Positions 1-12,400 of a stretch of DNA of 64,000 nt are shown piece by piece (position 1 is the first letter of the stretch; the number at the start of each line of letters is the position of its first letter). The notes under the pieces were generated by a model, which ran no database searches, was not told the DNA's origin, and saw only the letters and a list, made by a program, of their open reading frames with translations. The DNA comes from Brachypterus glaber (taxonomy: Eukaryota; Arthropoda; Insecta; Coleoptera; Kateretidae), in assembly GCA_958510825.1 (NCBI GenBank), contig OY294051.1, positions 1 through 64,000 of the forward strand, in the 5' to 3' direction. The position numbers and the translations under genes are program-made.

Positions 1-682
1 TACAATAAAATAAAATTTAAACAAAAATAGTTTAACATTAGGTAATAACTTTAAAATTATAATTTTAAGTAAAATTAGATTTTAAAATAAGGCAATTATT
101 TTTACTTTCACAACTTCTCTGAACAGTGTATTTTTATTTATGAATGCATTATTTTTAAATTACATGTAATTCAAAAATCAAGGAAATGAATAAAAAAACA
201 GTTAAAAAAAGTTAGGTAGCACTTCTGTTCAAAGAACTAAAGTAAAATAACCGTTTCTAAGAAACAAAAGACACAATAACAATAAATATTAACAATTACA
301 TTAAACCTTTACCAATTACTATGTTACACATAAAAACTTTTATTATTGTTTCAAATTAAATTTGTATGTTATTTTATCAGCAAAATTAAGACGAGAGCGA
401 GCCAATTTTAACAAATTATTACTCCATGTTTTTTATTACTTAAAATGGATGGTATTATGCAATAATATGTTAAGGCACTTTGTGAGATGAAAGTAAGTTT
501 TTAAACTTTTTTTTTAATATCACTTAAAAGGGTTTGACCATAACACTTAAAAGTAAGCGCTTGCTTAAACTGTATACAAAACTTGTAATCTTGAATTGAA
601 ATCATTTTAAAATAGCAATATAAAATGTTCAATATCCCACTGTCATTTGACAATGTGGGTAAAATTGTAATTGCAAAATAAT
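1..682. other. 3' flank of dlg5, AT-rich, no gene seen
   Basis: No coding region is supported here. The stretch lies downstream of the dlg5 stop codon (683-685, minus strand) and probably contains its 3' UTR. Plus-strand TTTATT, which reads AATAAA on the minus strand, occurs near 432, 338 and 133 and could be poly(A) signals. This is inference only. Confidence 0.5.
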
Positions 683-3452
683 CTAGTGCACATTGACGGG
701 CAGCCATTGGCTCTTGCGGTGTTCCCCGTCCACGGCCGCCTTGACTTGCGCGCACACGTGCGTCACATTGGCGCCGGCAGAAATGACAGCTGTCACTAGA
801 TGGCGGTACTCGGCCTCCAGCTTGTGGCCGTGCTCGTACATTTCTTTGGCCGCTTTGCCAGAGAGCTTATCCAGACTGTACCTGCAAACATTTCATCAAA
901 ATTAACGCTATTGACGAAAATTTCAAAATAAAACAGACAAGTTTTTTTTTAGAAAAATTTCAACGACAATAGGATAAATATTATCTTGGCGTTATGGACA
1001 GACAAACTAAGTTAAGGTACTATTACCGTCTAAAAGGCCGAGAAAAAGCACCTTTTCAAGAAATTTATTCTCAGCTTCTTTGTTAAATATTAAAACAAAA
1101 CATTATTTCATTGAAAATACAAAAGAATTTTTTTTTCTATTTTGTTTTTTTTTTCTAATTTATAGAGGGCGCCAAAGTTTAGTGCTCCAAAAATCCTTGT
1201 CTCATTGCGAAAGGTTAATGTTAGGATTGGTAAGTCAAAAACAAAAAATTCAAAAAATTTCTTGAAGAGGAAGGTTTGGACAGGGTAATTTACCACCATA
1301 ATCCGGAGATTAACTGTCCGCAGTGTGAAAAAACTTAATTTCGAGAAAATCGCGTTTAAAGCTTTTACATCTGCTTGGAGTCAAGACGCGCGCGCTCATT
1401 AAAAGTTGCTAGGTACCTTTATAACTCTCAAGTTTGTGAAAAATATTTTAGGAGGCTATTTCTGAAGGTCTCAGAAGTTGAAAAATGTAAAAAAAAACGA
1501 TTTTTTGAAAATTCTAGACGGTAATAGTACCTTAAATAGAAGTCAAGGAAATGCTGAGAAAAAATAAAAATAAATGAATGAAAGTGACCTGGCGTCCTTG
1601 AGTTCCCGGATCTGCTTGGTGCTCTTGAACTTGATGAGCAGCACCACGGGGTAGATGTGGTGCCGGTGCAGCCGCTCCACACACCCGATGGAGGCGTCGA
1701 TCATGCAGTGCAGCCGCAAACCAGACACGCAACCTGAAATTTCAAACTCTTTTTATCGAAAGCACTTATTTTTGTATTAAGAGCGCAAAATAATAACACA
1801 TTTTGCGTTCGTAATACGAACAATAATTTTTGATAAAATCCAATAAAAACACCAAAATTAAAACTTAAGACATAATAATATTGATACACCCGGTAATAGT
1901 TTTTATTCCCAACTGTGTATGTAATACATACATTACATGCATTAATAAAGCTCGGGAAGTACGTAATTACTGGTCTAGATCTGTAAACTAAATATTACTG
2001 GTCTGCATTTAATTCAATTGCGAATAAAATAGTATACAGGTCTCCTGGAAAATGGTACTTTTCCTCGACCTATAAATGGTCTCGGAAAATTAGTAAACGT
2101 CAAATCTCAAATTGAGAAATTAATTTTAAGATAATTTTATCGTTTTTTTTTTATGTTTAGGTGTTAGGTCGTAGGAAAAATAGTATACGCACCTCGACGC
2201 AAACCATTTCGAATGCTTTTTTACTTGGCTGTGCGTCGTAAAAAAGGCACTCTCCTGCAGTAAAAACTAGGTTTGCGTACTCGGTGTTTTCTAATCAATT
2301 CTACTCAATTTCAATAAAATGAATGTAAAGTTAAAATAAATATGTCTCTATCAAAAGTTCAATAAAATATTTTCTAACTCTTATAAAATCTGCGGGTTCT
2401 TTTCGTTTTCACAAATTCATTCAAATATTTACAGTTGCCATGACAGCAAGCGGAAAAATAATTCCTGCCTGGATTTGTTTAACCTAACAACGAGCGCAAA
2501 ACATGCTTTGATAAAAGCGGCCTTTCCGAACTGAATTGTTGTTGTAATAGTCTTGAAAACACTCACTGATGGCATTAACAGTGAGACATTCGTAATAGGA
2601 GCCTCTGCGGCGATATTCCACGATGTGCCCTTCGGCCAATTCCCGATCGACCTGCGCCTGGGTCCACCTTCGGGTGTCCGTGCTGGGCCGCTGAAACTCG
2701 TCGGGGAAGTCGTTCACCAGCTTGTCGGCCACGCACTCCGCCAACGGGCCTGCAAATGACAAATGGGCTAAAGTACTTCGTTACTCCTCAATTTATACAA
2801 AAAAATATCACACATTTTAAAAATATCAAAATGTCACCCACTAGAACTGTCAACTTCAAGTGAACAAATCAATTTATTTATTTGTTTTCAGAAATGGAGA
2901 TTTCAAAGGCTACTTGTTTATGCGCGGTTAATTAAGATCCAGAAAACATTTTAGACTATTATCGATATGAAATCGTTAAATAATAAGTCCAAATGCGCTA
3001 GTAGTGAAGAAAATAATACGGTAGAGAAGAATATTATATCCTCGCACTCTTAAATCCCTCGTTGCTCCACAGATCGGGATTTAATACGTCTTCTCACCTT
3101 GGTATAATTAGCATTCTCTAAAATATAAATAACAGTATTAGCACAAGGTTAGCCTTACCTAAAATGAGCACGGGCCGGAATTCAGGGTACTGCAACCGTT
3201 CGACCCTCTGGTACGAATTCTGGGACAGATCTTCGTGCAACGAGCCGCTGTCCGAATAATATCCGGGGCTCAAATTGCAGAAACTGGCCAATTCCTTCGA
3301 GTCCCGGTTCGAACTCAGGCCGGAGCCACTCCGGTGCTTCTTTTTCCGGAAGAACGACCTTCGGGCGGAAGTGGTGCTGCGCCCCTCCACGGTGTCGGCG
3401 CCGCGGCGTAGTAACAGTTCTTCTTCTACTTTGTATTTGCTGGGAATCACGC
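683..3452 (-). CDS. dlg5: dlg5 exons 18-21: hook and guanylate-kinase-like domain
   Basis: Exon 18 encodes a basic, Ser-rich hook (RRSFFRKKKHRSGSG) and the first strand of the GK-like domain (YPEFRPVLILG). Exon 19 reads DEFQRPSTDTRRWTQAQVDR with GHIVEYRRRGSYYECL. Exon 20 gives GLRLHCMIDASIGCVERLHR and exon 21 ends the protein at SQWLPVNVH. The ATP-binding P-loop expected of active guanylate kinase is degenerate, as usual in MAGUKs, so this is a protein-binding domain rather than an enzyme. Confidence 0.92.
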
Positions 3453-6400
3453 CTGCAACAGATTCAACATTAACTTAAACAAATCCTTTCATTATGGCCC
3501 AAAAATACTATCCCATAAACAAGAAGCTTTGCATGCCACATTACATTGCTTCCCAAAGTATGATTTCTTTCAGCTCGTATGCATACTTCATTTTTTTATA
3601 CTGTTTTAAAAAGTGGCGTTCTCTAAAACCTTTTTTTTCTTTAGTATGAAAAGTATGGTACAAATATTTTTATCAAAGTAATATTTTCTGAAAATTGGTG
3701 CTTTTCCTTCTATATTTATAACTTTTTGAAAACTGGCGCCCTTAGACTTTCTTTAAGATAAGATAAGATATTTATTGTCGTACATAAGCCACCCTAGGGC
3801 GGATATACAAGTCAAAAAAAAAGAATACATTTAAAATATTATAATAAATTATTGACATTTACAAATTTTTAAATTAGTACACATTTTTATCAAAGTTTTT
3901 GTTTTTAAAGGGATATTATTTAAATAATTTCTTCCATAAAATTATTTTTTTCTGAAAATTTATATTTGATTGGATTTTTAGTTTTTGAGTTTCTTAAGAA
4001 TTCGATAAAAAGTATCTATATACAGGGTTACTGGTAATTCGATACATTCCTTTGGAGATGTGATGGAAAAGAAGATAAGGAGTAAATTAACCTTAATTGA
4101 ACAGATGATGTGCAAAATATAGTGCCAAAAACCCAGAATGGTCAAAAAGGCGGCCAGGATGAGGTTTGCGGTACCCCAATGAAATACTGAAAAAATATGT
4201 CTGATATAGATTTCAGCGAACAATCTTAATTTGAAAATATATTAAGCTAAAAATCAAATATTGTATGCCTACCTGAAAACACCAGATCGCGTTATTTTAA
4301 TTAATATGAAATAAACGTTTTTATCTTGAGGATGTTTACAATATTTATGGATAATCTTCACACTACCTCGAAAAATCCAATGGCCGGGTTTGCAAAAAAC
4401 AACAATCCCTTTCCCCCCTTTTTGCCCGCGAAGATCAAGATTTTGAACCTGCAACTGACAATACACGTATTCTAGGGTCCGCAACCAACAATACACGTAT
4501 TCTAAGGTTCGCAACCAACAATACACGCTCAGTGGTATTTTGGCGAAGGCGTAAAATTGGGGAACGCACCTTTTCTTTACATGCATCATACAAAACTCAA
4601 TAGATTTTGAGATATTTCAAATTTATTTATTTTCTTAAAAAAGTAGACCTTAATGTCTTAAGAGTTAATTTCCAAAATGTCCACTCAACATTTTTTTAAC
4701 TTTTATACTGGATTGCTTGTTCAAAAGTATGGTCTTACGTTTGGAACGAACAATATCCGGAAACATTTGGATCACATGAAAACTTCAAATAAAAACTTCT
4801 AAACAATAATTTTTAAAAGTGATCCATGACAATTTTTTATAGGGTCTTTTAAAAAAAAGTATCAACCTAACAGGCATAAAAACTTCCTTATTTCAATAGC
4901 TATCCGACAACGTATAAATGTTACAACAAACCCTTAGTTAAAAAAATATAACAAAAATTATGCAAGTAAGACGGTTTTAATTTTGGGCTTTTTAAAACCG
5001 GGATTTACTCGAAATCTACGCGGTAAAAAATTTTTTAAATTGAAAATTCTCAGGACTCAAAAATACTTGTTGGATAGCTATTGAAATAAGGAAGTTTTTA
5101 AAACAGTTCGTATGCTTGTTAGGTTGATATTTTCTTAAAAAGACCGTATAAGAAATTTTTATGAGTTACTTTTAAAAATTATTTTTTACAAGTTTTTATT
5201 TGAAATCTTCGTCATCAAATCGAAATGTTTCCGGATATTGTTCATTCAAAACGTAAGACTTTTGGACAAGCAATCCAGTATGAAAGTTAAAAAAATGTCG
5301 AGTGGACTTTTTGGAAATTAACTCTTAAGATTAAGGTCTACTTTTTTAAGAAAATCTATCGAGTTTTGTGCATATTAAGGTTATTTACTCCTTACCACCC
5401 TTTCCATCACATCTCCAAAGGAATGTATCGAATTACCAGTAACCCTGTATATTTTCTTTGTAAACGGATTTTGCAAATTACTGGCAAATATATTTGACTT
5501 TTATTTTTATGTCCAAAAAGACAGCTGGTAGCCAAACCTCAAAACTTTCAGTTTTGTCTATTTTCAACAGTTTGCGGCCCATAACTTGTTTGCGCAAGAT
5601 TTTTTTTTTTCATTGAGCAACTTTTTATTTTAAGTTTAAAAACTCGATACAAGTTTGAAACCGATCGGACTATCCAATCTGCAGATCGTCTTGTTATTTA
5701 AATTTTTGGCTAAAATTGAAAATTTGTAATAAAAAAATGGTTTTACCGCATTGCTGGCGGTGGCCCTCGCTGTCCAGCTTCCAGGCCCGCCATTGGCCGG
5801 GCACGCCGTTGAACATGGTGTTGTCAACATAGAGCACGTCGTCCTTGGCGAAGGCCAATTGGGCCGGTTCGGTCATGTCGTTGCCGGACCGCGAGAAGCC
5901 GCAGCGCACGTACAGACTGTCTCCCGGCTTGTCCTTGATCTCGTTGTACTCTGAACACAAATTAAAAACAACATTTATGAAAAATAAAGTTTTATGAAAT
6001 AAATTTACTTTTACTTTAAAAAAAAACCGTCTCATAAAAAGTTTTGTCCAGGAACAATTTTTACATTTTAGGGGAGGGCTGAAAAAAAAATTATAATTAC
6101 ATATTTTATGTAATTTTATTTTAACTTATATGATTTTTAAATTTTTCTTTTATTGTGAATAAAAAAGTCTAAAAACAATTTTTTACATTTTATGGGGTAA
6201 GGGGGGTAGTGGAAAAAATGATAATAATTTTTTTTGTGTAGTTTTATTTAATGTTTTATGTGATTTTTATTTTTCTTCAATTATAAATAATTAAAAAAAA
6301 ATACGAACAAAACAAAAATTTAACCCCCCTTCCTTCAGACCGATTTTGCTAGAAGATAATATAAAAATAGAACTGCATACCAAATTTCAAGTCGCTAGCT

Positions 6401-9400
6401 CAGAGCCTTCTTAAGTTATCGTGGATACAGACAGACTGACAGACAGATATTTTTTTTTTGTTGCTAATAATGATTTTTCTCGACGTTTCAGGAAAAAATA
6501 AGAAGTTTTAAACAAAAAAAAACTTCACAATACATACTGCCTTCTTTTAAAAAAACGAAGTTTGTTTTTAATATTGAAACTTGATTCCCTCTGATATTTT
6601 CATACTGATTCTTCTCGACCAAAATTGTACACAAAAAAAGGATGAAGGATTTTTGAGTCATTTAGAATTCGATAAAAAAAGTAGTTGTATAAACAATGTT
6701 AATCTACAAATAGGGTACGTACTTTTTAACGATTTTGGAAAACTGGAAAACAGTTCTCTTCTAGAACATAATGGTGTGAAAAGTACCGAAAGAATAAAAA
6801 GGCGGAAAGGAAAATAGAGAAAAAGCAGGAAAAATATACTTTTTGTTGTGGCAGAATTTCTTCTCCTGAGGAAGAAAGAATAAGAAGTAAACTCACTGTC
6901 GATGCGATAGTGCGCAAGCACTGTCACTTTATCGGCCGGCTTGGCCAACTCGTAGGCCGCCTCTTCCGCAGTGGCGTTCTTCAAATCGCTGCCGTTGTAT
7001 TCGAGGATCTGGTCGGCCGTGCGCAGGCCCGCCAAGTAGGCCAGGGAGTCCGGTTGCACCGAGTGGATGAAGATGCCGGCCGCATTGCCGCCCACCAGAG
7101 AGATACCCAGGTTGGAGGTTTTCAGGGTTTCGATGACCAGGTAGCGCGGCTCTTCGGCTACGGATCTGGAAAATGCGATTTTGTTATAAAACTAGAGCGT
7201 AAAACCAGCTGACCAGTTGCAAGCACCTTGTCCAAACATCGCCACTAGGCACTATTTTGGAACGTTATCCAATAGGAAGTTGTGTGAATTAATACACCTA
7301 CGTCGTCAAAGGGGTTTTAGGGGTCGCTGATTACGAATCTGAGGTTAGATTTGAAAAAATCAATATGATGGATCCAAGATAGCGACTATTATTTTCTACA
7401 CTGATAAAACAGTTTATTTGTGTATACAAAATATTTGGTTGGATATGGTCAATTGAATTATTTGGTTGTGACAAATAAATTATATTACTGTCAAATAAAC
7501 TATTTTGTTCCCATTAATAATTTTAAAATAAAAATATTTATTTACATGAACTAAATATTTATTTGACTCAAATAAAATTTATTACTCACAACCAAATAAT
7601 TTAATTGGCCTTTTGTCCAAAAGTCCAAATAAATCAAAATTTTCTTCTTTATCAGTGTAAATAAAAAAAATCAAAATTAACTTTTGAATAGTTTTTTTTT
7701 GATTGCGGATTTGTATTCGCCACCTAGTGGTGGAATGTGGAATCATTCGCCTTTTGTCTCGTGTAAAATTATATTATTTTCATAATCAGCATAATCACAC
7801 ATGAGTATTTCAAATTTGATAATTGGGTTATTGGGTTTTAGGGTTATTCAAAATAATTTTTTTTTCAAAAAACCTGCTAGTCAAAAAATTTGCAAAAAAT
7901 ATACTATTAGTATTAGTACTATTATATATATAATTATATATATTAGTACTATTATATATATAATAGTACTAAGCATAGAAAAGATGTTTAAAAATTTTCA
8001 GAGCTCTAGCCCTATCTGGTTACCAATAGTCGATTTTTTCCGGAAAAAATTGATTTGTTTTTAAATTAATTGTTTATAACAATCAAAAAAACAAGTTGGC
8101 CTAATTTTTCATAATGGTTAAATTATTTAGGTACCTAAGAGTCTAAAAAATGCCTTAGTACAGGTTAAAGCCACGCAACATTGAAGAATTAAAAAAAAAT
8201 TAAAATAAAATAGGTGGGAAGTATACTTCCCACTGCCCCTCAAAGGGTTAAACGCTAATATCCCGAAAACAATGTATTTTGGGAAAAAATTGTTTATAAT
8301 TTTTTTGAGCAATTTAAAAAAATCTTTCATATAAGTGCTAAATTAACAAAATACAATAATAATTAACTTAATTATAACTAAAAAACCACTAAAAATAGGA
8401 GTTTTACCCCATTCTTATCCTCTTACACCCAATCGTTTACCCCCAAAATCTAATCAGCTCTTTGAAATATGATAAAAAACAATATTCAAAAACCCGCTTG
8501 TCGATATCTTTTTTAGAAATGGAATTAGCGAGTTTACAGATAGACAGACAGACAGACAGAGACAGACAGACGCAAGATTTTAATACATCGGCACTCTTAG
8601 TAGTACTAAGTACCTTTGGATTACACATTAAAAGCTGTAAACAGCGATATTTATTATAGTTTTCACCTCTTAGTTTAAATAAATACAGCGTTACACAAAC
8701 AGATTTAGTTATTTTTTTTTTTTGTATAAATCAGATACAACTATTTATTTTATCTTTTTTTTGTACATATAAAAGCTTGAGATACTTTCTTACACAAACA
8801 ATGTAACAAAAATTATAAATATGTATTTACAGACAGAAAGACCTCTGGTCTATAGCCTTTTGGTTTTACCAATAAAGATTTATAAATAAAAAAAAATGTA
8901 ACTTTCACTCACCTGGATCCCGGAGAAGACACCACGCTGTTATTCTGCCTCTGCATGATGCTCAACGGCAACGGCTTCATCTGCAAACTGGAGGATTTTC
9001 GCACCTCCTTCGGAGAGTTGCAGGGAGTCGCTTCACCCTCCCCTTCGTCATCGTCCTCTTCCTCCTCGTTGGAGGTGGAGCCTGAACAGCTGGCGGTGCC
9101 CCCCTCCAGCTCGGTGTACTTGTCGGGGCTGTACTGCACTAGCATGGTGATGGAGTTGCCACATTGCCGAAGGACGTTTGCTGAATGAAATATTTTTGTT
9201 TTTTAATGCTGTTTTGGCAGATTGACGATCATAAAACAAACTTCTTGATAAAGTTGGACATGTTCGATTATGTTTTAGATAATAAAATAATTCAATTCCC
9301 TCCTTCATAACATTTCCCTCGACATTTCCACTCGACAACAAGCCTATTTAGGCCCGGGCATAGAGGGTACAAAAAAGGCGGGTTCGCGATCATACATAGA

Positions 9401-12400
9401 CAAAAAGTATAAACTCGCCAATAACCCCCAAGTTGAGAAAAGTTAATATTTTTTTATATAATTAAGCACATGGACCGATTTATGCAATATTTTAAACTCA
9501 AATTTGGTTTACTTATTTATAACTATTGGAAGTACACTTTAACAAATTTTCGCTTAAAAATATACATTCTGGACAAAACTACAAACAAAACATTTTTAAC
9601 AGTTTTAAAGGGGCATGTATAACGAACATAATACTTTTTAAATCGTCGCGACTGGACCCATAGGAGCCGAGAAAATATAAAAAAATAAAACGAAAACACG
9701 AAAAAATTATATTAATTTTTTATTTTCCGCCCTGCACAGAATGGAAAAGATCGAGTTACGGACTCTTTTGGATGTCTAGACCAAATTAGAAAAAAAATCG
9801 CGCTATTACCAGATTTTACCTTATTCATAAAAATTTTCACTACTCACACTGTGAGGGTTTTAAAAACTTTTTCCACACTTTTTAGTGGTAAGTCAAATCA
9901 ACACTTAGCTTGGTAGAATAAATCAAGTAATTTTCTAATTATTAGATAAATAAGATCTGTCACTTGTGTGTTTTTGATATTCTCACCTGCCAACTTATAC
10001 GTAGCGTTCCGCATATTAATCCCACACACCTCCAACAGCTGATCCCCAATCTGCAGACCCACTCGACTAGCCAGACTATTATCATTGACAGTCGAGACGA
10101 AAATGCCCCCCGTGTCAGGGCAATTGATCTGGATGCCCAGAGGCTCATTGGACTTGTCGATGTGCACCCGGCGCAGCTCCCCGGGAAGGGGCTTGTGGCC
10201 CCAGGGTGGGCAACACTCCTTGGAACTGGAGACGGCACTAGATCCTGAATGGTCGCCCGGACTACTCAGGACCTCCACGTGAAAAATCGGCATGGGGCTG
10301 CCTCGCTCTGAGCTCCCGCGCTCTATACTGCCGGTACTCACCTGCAAATTATTCAAAAGTTTATCATTTCTGGATCAAAACTGTACAAATGCAATCAACT
10401 GAGTTTGAAATGCTACCATTTCTACACGAATTATGTCCAACTTTCCATATACAAGCCAATAACTCGGTAACGGCTAAAGCAATTAAAACTAGACTGAACA
10501 GTTGCAAGCAGCTTGTCAAAACATCGGCACTAGGCACTAATTTGAAACGTTATGAAATAGGTTGTGTAAATATGCAACCATTAATACACCTGCGTGTTGC
10601 ATAATTTATTAAAGTTTGGACTTTTTACTGCGTTAAACGCTAATATCCCGAAAACAATGCATTTTAGGAAAAAATAGTTTATAACATTTTTTTAAATTAT
10701 CTTTCATATAAACACTAAATTAATAAAATACAATAATAATTAACTTAATTATAACCAAAAAACTCTAAAAATAGAAGTTTTACCCCATTCTTACCCCCAA
10801 AATCAGCTCTTTGAAATATGTTAAGAAACAATATTTAAAAAGTCCGCTTGTCTTCTTTAGAAATGGAGTTAATAATAATATAATAATCTTTATTTAGGAA
10901 TCCTAATAAACTTACAAATTGAATTAGCGAGTTTACACCCAGACAAACAGACAGCAAACAGACAGAGGCAATTTTTTTTATTTAATGATTTTGACTCGGG
11001 AAGGTCTAAAACGTCGAGAAATGTGAAAAAAACATGGTCTGTTTGACTTTTCGACGAAGATTTCAATACATCGGCACTTTTAGTAGTACTGCCGATGTAA
11101 AAAAAACGTAATTGCTTCAACCATATTGGTTCGTAAACATTCTGAAAGTTGGATCACCCTGTAAAATATTTTTCATACTTTGTAAAAAGATTTTTTATAT
11201 TACTTATACTGCGATTACCCCTTTTTATTTGTTTTTTTGAATTTTAATTCCATATTTTTCGGTTAGCGAAATATGGAATTTTTGAAGAAAAGCTAATAAA
11301 TATTAAGCAGACTTACTTTACTGGTGAAGCTCGGGTTGGACGGCACCCGAAAGCGCGCCTCGCGTTTCCTCGGGAACGTCCCGCCCTCTGCCGGCGTTAT
11401 TTCGCGGCGACCCGCCACGTCGGCCGACGGACTGTGCAAGTGCAGAAAAGTGGCCGGCTCGAAACTGAAGCTTTCTCGCGATTGGTTCAAATTGGGGTGC
11501 GGGTGGGGGTGGAAGGGATAAGGCACGCGATGATTGGCGAATAATTGCGTGCTCGGGAGGCGGCTGTGGGAGGGAACTATGTCGGTGCTCTCTCGTTCCG
11601 AGTCGGAACCATATTTTGGGATGCCTGTAGAAAAAAGAAAAGTTTTTATGTAAGTTCCTTACTCGCTGAAAAAGATATAACTGTACATTTTTGAGCTTTT
11701 GTTTTCCACATTAATTCAATAAAAACATACCTGATCTGTATTTACTGTAGTTGACCTCTTTTTCGATGTATCTAGAATGCACTGGAAAATCCAAGCTGTT
11801 ATCCGAATTATTCTGACTGAGACGATTGGTGTTCCGAAGCCGCTCGAAGCTGTCCGAAGCGGCGCCGAAGGTGTGCGAAGTGTCCACACTTTTGTACACC
11901 GAGTGTCGGTTGACAGTCGGCTGCAGGATGGAGAGGGGCACGGGGGTGGAGTTCCGGTTGCCCGGATGATAGTACTCGTTGCTAGGACACGGGTTGAGCA
12001 GGCTCAGGGGCGGCCGTTCTTTTTTCCGGGTCACCACTGTACCGTTAGTTCCTTCCAACAAAAATATATGCTTCAGGACAACTTTATATTTCAGTAAAAA
12101 AAAACATTAAATTAGTAGAATAAATGTCATATTTCAGTAAAAAAAAAAACATTAAATTAGTAGAATAAATGTCATATTTATATTATAAACCTCGGTAGAG
12201 AAGACTATTATAGCTTCACATTCTTAAATCCGCTCAGCTATGAAAAATTTCTTCTCTACCTTGGTATATAATTACTATTAAAAGCTAAAATATTCTGAAT
12301 AATTCAAATGTAGTTTTGTTACCTTGTAGGATAGCTGTTGCTCGGGCCTTGGGCCAAGTTCCCCCATTGTTCTTTTCTTCCTTGTTGAATTGAGAGTGGC

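Larger units (their letters stand above)
4098..4580. mobile_element. Secondary insertion in the left arm of the fold-back element
   Basis: The right arm reads continuously across the position where the left arm has about 483 extra bases, so this block is a later insertion (or was lost from the other arm). It contains a minus-strand hydrophobic, exon-like reading segment at about 4100-4183 and a minisatellite at 4447-4530. The boundaries are accurate to a few bases only. Confidence 0.6.
4021..5449. mobile_element. Fold-back element with long inverted arms, TA-flanked (mariner-like ends)
   Basis: The ends read TACAGGGTTACTGG and its reverse complement, flanked by TA on both sides. The arms are inverted repeats of roughly 450-500 bp each that can be followed through landmarks such as AACAATATCCGGAAACATTT, TACTGGATTGCTTGT and TTATTTCAATAGCTATCC. 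The left arm is interrupted by a foreign segment at about 4098-4580, absent from the right arm. No transposase is encoded. It sits in intron 17 of dlg5. Confidence 0.75.

Noticed and set aside
1532..1732. Frame MRVWFAAALHDRRLHRV over dlg5 exon 20
   Set aside because: The guanylate-kinase-like reading (GLRLHCMIDASIGCVERLHR) is in another frame and fits the phases of exons 19 and 21.
4269..4589. 106-codon minus-strand frame with repeated CWLRTLEYVY
   Set aside because: The repetition is a nucleotide minisatellite inside a transposon insertion; no splice context for a gene.
8540..8572. CRISPR-like or other array
   Set aside because: Only a CAGA microsatellite in an animal genome; no spaced repeats.
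9048..9341. 97-codon minus-strand frame beside dlg5 exon 15
   Set aside because: It is an alternative frame of the exon plus intron; the true frame is fixed by PDZ3 continuity.
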